Shown here: in pieces, positions 1-6,722 of the stretch
Position numbering within the stretch: position 1 is the stretch's first letter
Layout of the letters: every line of letters starts with the position of its first letter
Assembly (NCBI RefSeq): GCF_900141775.1
Contig: NZ_FSRI01000001.1
Span: forward strand, 1,148,251 to 1,212,250
DNA: 64,000 nt
Direction of reading: 5' to 3'
Source of the DNA: Salinivibrio sp. ES.052
GTDB taxonomy: Bacteria > Pseudomonadota > Gammaproteobacteria > Enterobacterales > Vibrionaceae
Notes under the pieces: generated by a model
The model's input: only the letters and a program-made list of their open reading frames with translations
Told to the model about the DNA's origin: nothing
The model's database searches: none
Program-made: the position numbers and the translations under genes

Positions 1-211
1 CAAGCTGCCCAGCCCATTCTCCATCGACGAAAATATGCCGATAAAACCACTCGGGCTGATTCATGCGTTCACTCACCCGTTCATAATATCCAGTTAGAAA
101 GTCTTCAAACCCCTCATCGGAGCCAAAGCTACACACAAAAGCGTCCCGACGTGCAGCCACGCAATAAGCAAAATCGGTTTCAAGATTGATGGGCCGGAAA
201 GTCAGGTGCAT
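1..211 (-). CDS. GNAT family N-acetyltransferase, partial (cut by window edge)
   Basis: Only the first 70 codons are in the window; the 3' end lies beyond base 1. The reading begins MHLTFRPINLE and continues to a GEWAGQL segment, which fits the N-terminal half of a GNAT-fold acetyltransferase (acetyl-CoA dependent acylation of an unknown small molecule or protein). An in-frame ATG lies 12 codons upstream, at 245-247. I prefer the ATG at 209-211 because an AAGGA ribosome-binding site sits seven bases before it and none precedes the upstream ATG. Only about 20-55 bases separate it from the next acetyltransferase gene, so they may be co-transcribed. Substrate unknown. Confidence 0.6.
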   Translation of the reverse strand, partial: MHLTFRPINLETDFAYCVAARRDAFVCSFGSDEGFEDFLTGYYERVSERMNQPEWFYRHIFVDGEWAGQL

Positions 212-267
212 GGGTGTATCCTTACTCAAGGTAATCTCTATTTCCATTAAGCGCGCAAAAGTCAGTG

Positions 268-801
268 CTAGATAGCTCGGGTCATCGTTAACTCATCAAT
301 AGAATGACCATCGATTCGATAGCAATCCGACATGTTGCCAATCACTTTAAAGCCATATTTTTCGTATAGTTTTTTGGCGGGTAGATTATTAGAGAGCACG
401 TTCAAGTCAAGCCATCTGACATGCTCTGTGTGTTGACAAAACGCCACCACCGCATTAATTAATGCCACCCCTACTCCTTGTCGCCTAATACGACTTTCAA
501 CCCCCATCCCAAGCATAACGCGATGAGCCTTGTACGGTTCGTTATACTGACGCAAGTCAATATGACCAACAATTGTATTATTCTCTTCTTTAGCCAACCA
601 TAGTTTTCTCCAGCCTGTCTGCCCTACCTCAAACTGAAAGCCGTCTTGAAACTTCGCTTTTAACTCTTCGGATACATAGCTACATGCTTTAGAAAGCGGC
701 TGGAAGCTTGGCGCACTATTGGTGTTATTCTCTTCAAGCTGTGCATTCAGATAGACATAGAATGCTTCTAAATCTGCTGTCGTTGCCTCAACGATTTTCA
801 C
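268..801 (-). CDS. GNAT family N-acetyltransferase
   Basis: A 177-residue GNAT enzyme. The acetyl-CoA binding motif A is visible at about residues 98-112 (MGVESRIRRQGVGVALI, of the Q/R-x-x-G-x-G/A type), followed by the beta-strand WLDLNVL and the NNLPAKKLYEKYGFK segment that closes the fold in most GNATs. The start codon is GTG with a GAGA element upstream. The substrate cannot be read from sequence. It lies in a tight minus-strand run with no recognisable attC site on either side, so it may be genomic-island cargo or a cassette that has lost its recombination site. Confidence 0.8.
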   Translation of the reverse strand: MKIVEATTADLEAFYVYLNAQLEENNTNSAPSFQPLSKACSYVSEELKAKFQDGFQFEVGQTGWRKLWLAKEENNTIVGHIDLRQYNEPYKAHRVMLGMGVESRIRRQGVGVALINAVVAFCQHTEHVRWLDLNVLSNNLPAKKLYEKYGFKVIGNMSDCYRIDGHSIDELTMTRAI

Positions 802-874
802 TGGTTAATTTCTCTGTCACATAAATAATAAAACAGGTAGCGATACTCGCTCGATGTTACGTTTCGAACATTGA

Positions 875-1624
875 TTACAAACCACCCGATAAATCTAAAA
901 AGTTACCGGTCGAAAAGGAAGCTTTATCAGTCGCTAGCCAAAAAATGGCCTCTGCAACTTCTTCTGGCTGCCCCCCTCTTTGCATCGGGATTTTGTTTTC
1001 TAATCGTTTGACTCTCTCCGGTTCGCCGCCATCTGCATGCATGTCGGTATAAATTAAGCCAGGACGTACACAATTCACGCGAATTCCTTCCGCTGCAACC
1101 TCTTTAGATAAGCCTTTAGTCAGTGTATCAACTGCTCCCTTAGAGGCAGCATAATCGATGTATTCATTGGGGGAACCAGTGCGGGCCGCACCAGAAGAGA
1201 CATTTATGATCGCACCACCTTCTCCACCCGATCGCGTCGACATACGTTTAACGGCTTCGCGACAGCAAAGAAAATATCCTGTAATATTGTTGACCAAAAT
1301 GGCGTTGATTCGACTTGCAGTCATATTTTCTAGGCGCGATTGCTGGCGCAAAATGCCAGCGTTATTGACTAGCACATCCAGTTTATCTACTCGCTGATCC
1401 ACAGACGAAAACAATTTAATGGCATCTTCCTCTTTGGAAACGTCGGCTTGGATTGGGTAACACTCCCCTCCATCGGCCTTAATGTCGTTTGCGACACGAG
1501 ATGCGGCCTGATGATTAGACCTATAGTTAATAAAAACTACGTATCCGTTTCGTGCAAATAACTTGGCCGTTGAGGCACCGATGCCTCGCCCACCACCTGT
1601 TATCAATACCGTCTTTTTACGCAT
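875..1624 (-). CDS. SDR family oxidoreductase (3-oxoacyl-ACP reductase-like)
   Basis: Classical short-chain dehydrogenase/reductase of about 249 residues. It has the cofactor motif TGGGRGIG near the N-terminus, NNAG in the central strand, the catalytic serine in INVSSGAA, the YAASKG catalytic Tyr-Lys pair, and a C-terminal GGL end usual for the FabG-like group. It should reduce a carbonyl or oxidise an alcohol with NAD(P)(H); the real substrate is unknown. In-frame ATGs occur upstream (MDGMQ); the chosen ATG, giving MRKKTVLITGG, has a GGA seven bases before it and starts directly at the Rossmann fold. It follows the VOC gene by about 30 bases and is probably co-transcribed. Confidence 0.8.
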   Translation of the reverse strand: MRKKTVLITGGGRGIGASTAKLFARNGYVVFINYRSNHQAASRVANDIKADGGECYPIQADVSKEEDAIKLFSSVDQRVDKLDVLVNNAGILRQQSRLENMTASRINAILVNNITGYFLCCREAVKRMSTRSGGEGGAIINVSSGAARTGSPNEYIDYAASKGAVDTLTKGLSKEVAAEGIRVNCVRPGLIYTDMHADGGEPERVKRLENKIPMQRGGQPEEVAEAIFWLATDKASFSTGNFLDLSGGL

Positions 1625-1655
1625 CTGCATTCCATCCAATTATAAAGCATTATTA

Positions 1656-2081
1656 TTAATACGTTTTTTCTTTCTCTCCGAGAAATTGACTAAAGCGCAA
1701 TAAATAGCCATCGGGATCTTGAACCAAGAACTCTCGTTGACCGCAAAGCACTGTTCCTTCGTCATACCAGTTTTCTTGTGGTTCTTGATAAAGAGGCGTT
1801 TCAGACGCAACCAAGCGTTCCAGAACCGGCGAAATATCACTTAACTCTATTTGAGAATTAACACCTCGCCCGAGTGGGTAGACGAGTGCCCCTGTCTCCC
1901 ATCCGGCATCATGCATTTGCTCAATCATAATATGAACATTCTCATACTCTAAGTAAGCGAATTTTGGTGTGGTGCGTTGGTTTCTAATTTTGAACCCAAG
2001 CAAATCCTGATAAAAATGGAGTGACCTTTCAAAATTACTCACAGTTAACTCTGGCACCATTGGGTTCCAATATTCTTCCAT
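1656..2081 (-). CDS. VOC family protein (glyoxalase/bleomycin-resistance fold)
   Basis: A 141-residue protein of the vicinal-oxygen-chelate superfamily. The N-terminal half reads VPELTVSNFERSLHFYQDLLGF, the typical start of the first beta-alpha-beta-beta-beta module, and the C-terminal half ends QDPDGYLLRFSQFLG, the usual closing strand. Most such proteins bind a metal or sequester a small toxic molecule such as bleomycin; no antibiotic assignment is possible here. It sits between an SDR gene and a DUF2726 gene on the same strand. A similar VOC gene follows about 0.8 kb upstream but is not a close duplicate. Confidence 0.8.
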   Translation of the reverse strand: MEEYWNPMVPELTVSNFERSLHFYQDLLGFKIRNQRTTPKFAYLEYENVHIMIEQMHDAGWETGALVYPLGRGVNSQIELSDISPVLERLVASETPLYQEPQENWYDEGTVLCGQREFLVQDPDGYLLRFSQFLGEKEKTY

Positions 2082-2152
2082 AAAATCCCTTTATATAATA
2101 AACAACGAACTTTTTACTCTTAATCACTTGACAAGCTTACTTTTATCAAACA

Positions 2153-2773
2153 CTAAGTGACATTTGGTTTACTAACATCACTTAGCGAATGCTTTTCTTC
2201 AAAGTTATTACACTTAATGCCTACTTCACACGATAATATATCTGCGAGTTTTGATGGTTCATAAAAACTCGCTGACGGAATACGTATCAGTTTATGATGA
2301 CCATAAAGCGCTTCATTTACGTACAGATCGCGTTCCTGTCTTTTCTTCCATTGATGCGTCGCATCATCTAACTCAATCACAGCGAGTATTCTTGTCGTTT
2401 TGTCAGTTATCACAAAATCCATACGCTTCGCCCATGTACGAGAGTTATGCCGGAAGTTGACGGGCTTAACTAGCGCCATAAGAGAGACTTGGCTGTGAAT
2501 GACATAATCAGAGGGAAGTGCCTTTTGGAGAGCAAAATAGAGTTTCTGCTCGTTTCTAGTCGCAAGATGTGATTGGCGTTTATGCTCAACTCTCTCAAAT
2601 CGACGTTTATGAGGGTTATCGTCATCTAGTTGATTATCTGAGGATTCTGAGCACTTAATCTCTTTACTAAGAGACGGCTCCTTTCTCTTCCACGGAGTAT
2701 CCGTTGGTTGGCTATCCTTTGTAAACTTCCACACCAGATAGACAAAAACGATAAAAATACCAAGATATAACAT
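2153..2773 (-). CDS. Membrane-anchored DUF2726 protein (PD-(D/E)XK-like fold)
   Basis: About 206 residues. An N-terminal hydrophobic segment (LYLGIFIVFVYLVW) is followed by a polar, Lys/Glu-rich linker and a C-terminal DUF2726 domain. Key elements are the strand RMDFVITD, the AVIELDDATH motif and a terminal HHKLIRIPSASFY segment. DUF2726 belongs to the restriction-endonuclease-like superfamily; the Asp in RMDF and the Glu-Leu-Asp motif are the likely metal-binding positions. Function is not established; membrane-tethered members are common in gamma-proteobacteria. The start is the ATG giving MLYLG, eight bases after GGAA; a TTG two codons earlier is less likely. Confidence 0.7.
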   Translation of the reverse strand: MLYLGIFIVFVYLVWKFTKDSQPTDTPWKRKEPSLSKEIKCSESSDNQLDDDNPHKRRFERVEHKRQSHLATRNEQKLYFALQKALPSDYVIHSQVSLMALVKPVNFRHNSRTWAKRMDFVITDKTTRILAVIELDDATHQWKKRQERDLYVNEALYGHHKLIRIPSASFYEPSKLADILSCEVGIKCNNFEEKHSLSDVSKPNVT

Positions 2774-2872
2774 TATCAATATTCCCTAATTGTGCATCCA
2801 AGAAGCAATTCCATGGTGATTTATTGAGATGACAACTCGTTGATTCTTTCTCTTGCTAACTCTTCTCATTCA

Positions 2873-3334
2873 TCAAACAGGCCCTCGGAGCCCAATGAGG
2901 TTTCCAAATGGATCAGTGACTTGGCACATTGATAGTCCATGCTCGATCGCCATTGGACCGCGGTATAACTCAGCGCCGATTGCCTTAAAGTGATCTCGAG
3001 CGCTTAACACGTCATCAACCAGCCAATACAGCACAGTTCCGCACTTACCATTGCGGACTTTTTCATCGGCTTGCACAATTTCCAACTGAAAACCATTTAA
3101 GTCGAGGGCGGTAAAATCAAAGTCTGTATAATAAATAGGCGTTGCATTAGGGAAAGCCTTGCGATACCACTCTAGCCCTTCATTTACATTCGGTACATGT
3201 ATAAGCAACGCAGATGGGTAAACGGATATACCATTGGAAGAATCTTGTTTATTATTCATTGAAAGTGACTCGAAAAACTTCTCGATAAAAAATGAACTGT
3301 CGTAACCCAGCAATTCATCAAACCGTCTCAGCAA
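2873..3334 (-). CDS. VOC family protein
   Basis: The core begins at YPSALLIHVPNVNEGLEWYRKAFP, a standard VOC opening, and ends with CQVTDPFGNLIGLRGP, the standard closing strand with the Asp-Pro-Phe-Gly-Asn turn. It is glyoxalase-like but without clear metal ligands for glyoxalase I. The start is uncertain: a TTG preceded ten bases upstream by a strong GGAGG gives 153 residues, while an internal ATG at residue 26 (MNNKQDS) would give a 128-residue protein that fits the family length better. The upstream leader contains a long inverted repeat ending about 20 bases before the start. Confidence 0.7.
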   Translation of the reverse strand: MLRRFDELLGYDSSFFIEKFFESLSMNNKQDSSNGISVYPSALLIHVPNVNEGLEWYRKAFPNATPIYYTDFDFTALDLNGFQLEIVQADEKVRNGKCGTVLYWLVDDVLSARDHFKAIGAELYRGPMAIEHGLSMCQVTDPFGNLIGLRGPV

Positions 3335-3355
3335 TCAACTTAAACCTCCATCTCT

Positions 3356-3407
3356 AGTGTGATTTAGGATCAATTAACATGATCTTACATGTATCCCTAA
3401 TCACACT
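3356..3407. repeat. Long inverted repeat (15-bp arms) between two accessory genes
   Basis: Left arm AGTGTGATTTAGGAT and right arm ATCCCTAATCACACT pair with two mismatches around a 22-base loop, which itself can pair ACAT with ATGT. There is no T-run on either side, so it is not a standard terminator, and no GTTRRRY core sites, so it is not an attC. It lies in the leader of the VOC gene, just upstream of its GGAGG ribosome-binding site. Confidence 0.6.
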
Positions 3408-3442
3408 GAAAGGGTGAAGTTTAATATCAACTATGGGTATCT

Positions 3443-4213
3443 CTATTTTTTACACCATACGCTTCTCACACCAACACGCCTAAAGCCAACTGACTTACAG
3501 TTACGACTACTCGTACTGTTTGGCATGACATCAGTCAGCACCACTTTAACACCTAAAGAAATAGCATCTTCAATTCGTGCTCGAAGTAACGCAGTTTGAC
3601 ACCCTTTCGAACGATAACTTTCTTGTGTATACGCATTGGCGAGTATTACATATTCGCCCTCGATATAACTCGTTGCCCAAGCACATGGAGCACCGTTTAT
3701 TTTCGCAACATAGCAACGAAACGTATCGGTGCAGTAAAGCGGACGTTTCTTCTGCCAGATTTCGTTCGAACACTCTAAACCTGACGTTTTAAGTAGAGCT
3801 AAAAAATCATCAACATTATCATGTGACCATCGTTCAACTGACACTTGCTGGGATTTATCTGCACACGTCACATAATCATTCGACTTCAGTTCGAGAAATT
3901 CATGCTCATATTCTGATACAAAGGCACGATTTAGTAACCATGTTGTCAGATCATTTGTTATTGCCTGCGGTTCGACGGATATTTCAGGGGGCAAGTTATG
4001 TGTGTAAAAACTCAGATAACTCTCTAAAGTCTCTATGCTAGAAAACTCATGGATGATTATCTGGTTATCATACTTACGTGTTTTGTCCACGAAGACAGAG
4101 CAACCTTCAGATTCAACCGAAAAAAGTTCACTGTCTAAATCAGTTGAGAGCGTTCGTTCATTATTAAAGTAAAAATAAGCGTTATAGGCGTCTCTTACTT
4201 TTTTATCTTGCAT
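3443..4213 (-). CDS. GNAT family N-acetyltransferase, long N-terminal extension
   Basis: A 256-residue protein. The C-terminal 120 residues form a GNAT domain: ILANAYTQESYRSKGCQTALLRARIEDA carries the acetyl-CoA loop (R-S-K-G-C-Q-T), followed by KVVLTDVMPNSTSSRNCKSVGFRRVG. The N-terminal half, about 120 residues, is a weaker domain of the kind seen in tandem GNAT proteins, where the first copy has lost its cofactor site. Start is ATG with GAGGGAA six bases upstream. Substrate unknown. Neighbouring genes on both sides are on the same strand with gaps of about 110-120 bases. Confidence 0.75.
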   Translation of the reverse strand: MQDKKVRDAYNAYFYFNNERTLSTDLDSELFSVESEGCSVFVDKTRKYDNQIIIHEFSSIETLESYLSFYTHNLPPEISVEPQAITNDLTTWLLNRAFVSEYEHEFLELKSNDYVTCADKSQQVSVERWSHDNVDDFLALLKTSGLECSNEIWQKKRPLYCTDTFRCYVAKINGAPCAWATSYIEGEYVILANAYTQESYRSKGCQTALLRARIEDAISLGVKVVLTDVMPNSTSSRNCKSVGFRRVGVRSVWCKK

Positions 4214-4335
4214 CGTTCCCTCGATACCATATTAAAAAATTCCGGATAGTATTCTTATCTAGACTGGAATACTACTTTCCTCAGCTTTTCGATTTACGCG
4301 CTATTGAACGGGACCATTCGAGCAATGTTTATGTA

Positions 4336-4851
4336 CTAGACATCTGATTCATATATGCAGAGATCCCGAGGTAACCCTCTAACCGTGCTAGTAATATTTC
4401 TTACGTGCTGGATGCCTATCTTTGTCACTACTGACTTTGAGCGCTGATTTTCTGCCAAATGCGTCACGTGTAGACGCTTCAACCCAAAGTGTTTTTTACA
4501 GTGAGCAATAAGAGCCTTTGAAGCTTCTGTTGCATAACCGTTTCCCCAGTAAGGAACACCTAACCAATAGCCTAATATGCCAAGCCCGTCGGACAACTTA
4601 GGTAAACTCACTGTTCCTATAAGGTCACCAGTTTGTTTTAACGTTACAGCATAGATGATAGAAGTGCGGTTTTCGTAACGTTCACGATGGCTAGCAATCC
4701 AGGAAGCTGCATCAGATTCAGTGTACGGATAAGGTATATTTGATGTCATTTCAGATATAACTTTGTTTGCTAACAATTCAGCAACTCTCGTAGCATCTTG
4801 AGGCTCGAACGGACGCAAACACAACCGCTCTGTTACTATCATTTCTTGCAT
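4336..4851 (-). CDS. RimJ/RimL-type GNAT acetyltransferase
   Basis: The mature reading MQEMIVTERLCLRPFEPQDATRVAELL is the classical opening of the RimJ/RimL/SpeG-like group, with ILGYWLGVPYWGNGYATEASKALIAHC as the acetyl-CoA motif and LHVTHLAENQRSKSVVTKIG as the closing segment. About 171 residues. The ATG chosen has GGTGG seven bases before it; an upstream extension of 20 residues lacks a good site and does not match the family. Likely acetylates an amine on a peptide, polyamine or drug. The gene may be the last recognisable cassette on the left, since an attC-like mini-site lies about 170 bases upstream of it. Confidence 0.75.
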   Translation of the reverse strand: MQEMIVTERLCLRPFEPQDATRVAELLANKVISEMTSNIPYPYTESDAASWIASHRERYENRTSIIYAVTLKQTGDLIGTVSLPKLSDGLGILGYWLGVPYWGNGYATEASKALIAHCKKHFGLKRLHVTHLAENQRSKSVVTKIGIQHVRNITSTVRGLPRDLCIYESDV

Positions 4852-5019
4852 TGATACCACCAATTTAACCTTACGAATATTCTCAGAAGCAATGAGGTAG
4901 ACGCACACCATTCCTCTAATCTAATGAAAAGCGCTTCAATTCTCTACCTTTCGAGAAAATTTTTCACCGATGGTGCTGCTCTCCACGTTCCCCCTTTTGA
5001 CATTGCTCCTTATAACCCT

Positions 5020-5037
5020 TCTAACTACTTGTTAGCG
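5020..5037 (-). other. Collapsed attC-like mini-site (core sites 5 bp apart)
   Basis: Two inverted integron core sites, CTAAC and GTTAG, lie only five bases apart, with the stop codon of the truncated monooxygenase gene inside the second. A normal attC has 40 to over 100 bases between these sites. The same arrangement recurs at 10,016-10,033. It is probably an attC that lost its central hairpin, or a recombination scar. Confidence 0.4.
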
Positions 5038-5217
5038 ATCGAAAAACTCTTCATAAACATCAAATCGCAGCGGGTTGTCCGAATGTTGCTGAACCTTAAA
5101 GACCAAGCAGCCCGGCTCTTCCAACGTCAACTTTTCATGATTAACAAGCTCTCGCGTCACAGCCTGAAGATCAGCGGCTGGCACGAGAATAAAGCCTTCT
5201 AGAGTGACTTTTGACAT
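5032..5217 (-). pseudogene. Antibiotic biosynthesis monooxygenase (ABM) protein, 3'-truncated
   Basis: 61 codons reading MSKVTLEGFILVPAADLQAV and ending VYEEFFDR, then TAA. This matches the first two thirds of small ABM-domain (YgiN-like) proteins, which are normally about 95 residues and continue after the VYEEF-D motif with a helix and a last strand. Here the stop codon falls within an integron core site (GCTAAC), so the 3' third appears replaced by the recombination site. A half-domain would lack the final strand that completes the dimeric ferredoxin-like fold, so it is probably non-functional, though a short functional variant cannot be excluded. Confidence 0.6.
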
Positions 5218-5261
5218 ATAGTTTATTTTTTGAAAAATTCAGTTAGCATTAAGAAAATGCT

Positions 5262-5336
5262 CACTAACTAAACAGTGATATTCGTGGCCAGTAAAACGGA
5301 TCAAGTCCAGAATCCCTCTTAAATTGCTTGTTAGCA
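5262..5336 (-). other. attC site (integron recombination site)
   Basis: Bounded by CACTAAC on the left and GTTAGCA on the right (plus strand), 75 bases. The minus-strand reading begins TGCTAACAAGCAATTTAAGAGGGA, close to the start of Vibrio repeats. The left flank carries an extra GTTAGCAT/ATGCT palindrome. The stop codon of the adjoining acetyltransferase lies inside the right core site. Confidence 0.6.
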
Positions 5337-5831
5337 CACAATTTCCAAACTGTACTCCGCTGTATTTTCACTATTAGAAGCTGTCTGTTCAAAACCCAGT
5401 TTCTTTAGTACCGAAGAGCTCCTACTATTCCAAGAATGGACACCTGCCCAAATACTACCTTGATAACCCGAACTACGAACATGTGATAACAACGCTTTGC
5501 ACATTTGCGTCGCTAAACCCTGACCCCAGAATTCCGGATTAATCCAATAAGCTAAAGCCAAACGATTTTCCTGAGGAAGCAATGTGACCTGACCAATAAC
5601 TTGGGAGTTGTGCAATCGGCGACAGCTCCAAACATAACATTTGCCCATACTCCATTCTGACATACGATTTGAACACCAATTCTCAGCTTGAGTTAGAGTT
5701 TTAATGTTTGCTAATGGAAGCGACTCAGGAAATAAATCGGAGTTCACTGCGGTTAATAAATGCACTGCATCAGCGATTTCAATTGGAGTAAATACAAAAC
5801 TTGAACATTCAAATTTTCTTGCGAATTTCAA
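5331..5831 (-). CDS. GNAT family N-acetyltransferase (integron cassette)
   Basis: A 166-residue RimJ/RimL-like GNAT. LAYWINPEFWGQGLATQMCKALL is the acetyl-CoA motif, followed by IWAGVHSWNSRSSSVLKKLGFEQ, the Asn-x-x-S segment and closing G-F-E. The start is TTG, supported by AAGGAG with six bases of spacing. It is a single-gene cassette flanked by attC sites on both sides; its TAA stop is part of the GCTAAC core. Acetyltransferases are among the commonest Vibrio integron cargoes, but the substrate is unknown. Confidence 0.8.
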   Translation of the reverse strand: MKFARKFECSSFVFTPIEIADAVHLLTAVNSDLFPESLPLANIKTLTQAENWCSNRMSEWSMGKCYVWSCRRLHNSQVIGQVTLLPQENRLALAYWINPEFWGQGLATQMCKALLSHVRSSGYQGSIWAGVHSWNSRSSSVLKKLGFEQTASNSENTAEYSLEIVC

Positions 5832-5847
5832 AGTCTTCTCCTTGTGT

Positions 5848-5922
5848 GCTAACGCCTCAATAACCGACGCAGCTTTGCTGCGTCCGGCGCCTGAAAGGCG
5901 CGTAGTTGATTGACTTGTTAGC
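5848..5922 (-). other. attC site
   Basis: GCTAACG on the left and GTTAGC on the right, 75 bases apart inclusive, with an internal hairpin GACGCAGC-TTT-GCTGCGTC and a second GGCGCCTGAAAGGCGC. It separates two cassettes whose genes abut it within a few bases. Confidence 0.85.
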
Positions 5923-5924
5923 TT

Positions 5925-6650
5925 TTATGGTAAACGGACTTGCTTAAAGTCAATGTCTTTAAAGTCGATACACATAGGTTTGGTAAAGTGCCTTACATAT
6001 ACATCAGAATCAAACCGACTAAAATCAATACCTTTATCTTTGAAATGGCCAAACACTTTAGACATAGCTGAAATAAATATTGGAACGATATTTATATAAA
6101 CCTGATTACTAGGATAGCGTTCGCTTATTGCTTGCGATGCAATTGAACTAAAGTAAAGATCTTCATTCAGTTGCTTTGTTAACTTCTCTCTATTCCTTTT
6201 GCCCATTTTATTTTCTAAATAAGGGGATGCCCTTGAGTCGTCAATACGGTCTAAAATGTCATCCAGCCTATAGAAATGCCGAGATGTATATATCCCACTG
6301 TTAACAATGTGGCTTGCCATGAGAAATGCAGCGCCGCTATTTTTTTCTAAACCTTTATTATGGAACATCTCATAATTCCAGCTATGAAACAAAGTATGGT
6401 CACGATGGTGTATTGCGTTTCGAAGTAGTATCAATAATGATGTATCTGCATTACCAAAGTAGTCAAACTCAGACTTCGACACGTCATAAAGGCTATGGAA
6501 TGCCTCAAGCTTTGCTTCAAATGCTCGATCAAGATCGTCAATTGCTTCTTCTCGATCTACAAGTTTCAACCTATCGAACCCTGCGCAAACTTCTGAATAC
6601 ATTCTCATTGAGTTTGATAGCTTATCAATAGCTAATTTAATTACTTCCAC
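5925..6650 (-). CDS. Hypothetical protein with HEPN-like R-x4-H motif (integron cassette)
   Basis: 241 residues, mostly helical by composition. At residues 77-85 it reads RNAIHHRDH; an Arg-Asn followed four or five residues later by His is the signature of HEPN ribonucleases used in toxin-antitoxin and abortive-infection systems. A second basic patch (GKRNREKLTKQL) lies near residue 150. I do not recognise the family with certainty, so the HEPN call is a motif-level inference. Start is GTG with GGAG five bases upstream. It is alone in its cassette, with an attC at each end, and directly follows the OLD nuclease cassette in the direction of transcription. Confidence 0.6.
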   Translation of the reverse strand: MEVIKLAIDKLSNSMRMYSEVCAGFDRLKLVDREEAIDDLDRAFEAKLEAFHSLYDVSKSEFDYFGNADTSLLILLRNAIHHRDHTLFHSWNYEMFHNKGLEKNSGAAFLMASHIVNSGIYTSRHFYRLDDILDRIDDSRASPYLENKMGKRNREKLTKQLNEDLYFSSIASQAISERYPSNQVYINIVPIFISAMSKVFGHFKDKGIDFSRFDSDVYVRHFTKPMCIDFKDIDFKQVRLP

Positions 6651-6668
6651 TCGAACTCCATTTGGAAA

Positions 6669-6722
6669 GCTAACGCTTCAAACAGCAGCGCTTGCGCTGT
6701 CTGGCTGATTTGACTTGTTAGC
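6669..6722 (-). other. attC site overlapping the end of the OLD nuclease gene
   Basis: GCTAACG on the left and GTTAGC on the right, 54 bases, with the internal hairpin CAGCGC-TTG-CGCTG. The reading frame of the OLD nuclease runs through most of the site, so residues 640-653 of that protein are encoded by attC DNA. Confidence 0.85.

Noticed and set aside
5242..5268. GTTAGCAT...CACTAAC as a separate small attC
   Set aside because: The two cores face the wrong way and the stretch is better explained as the left arm and flank of the 5,262-5,336 site.
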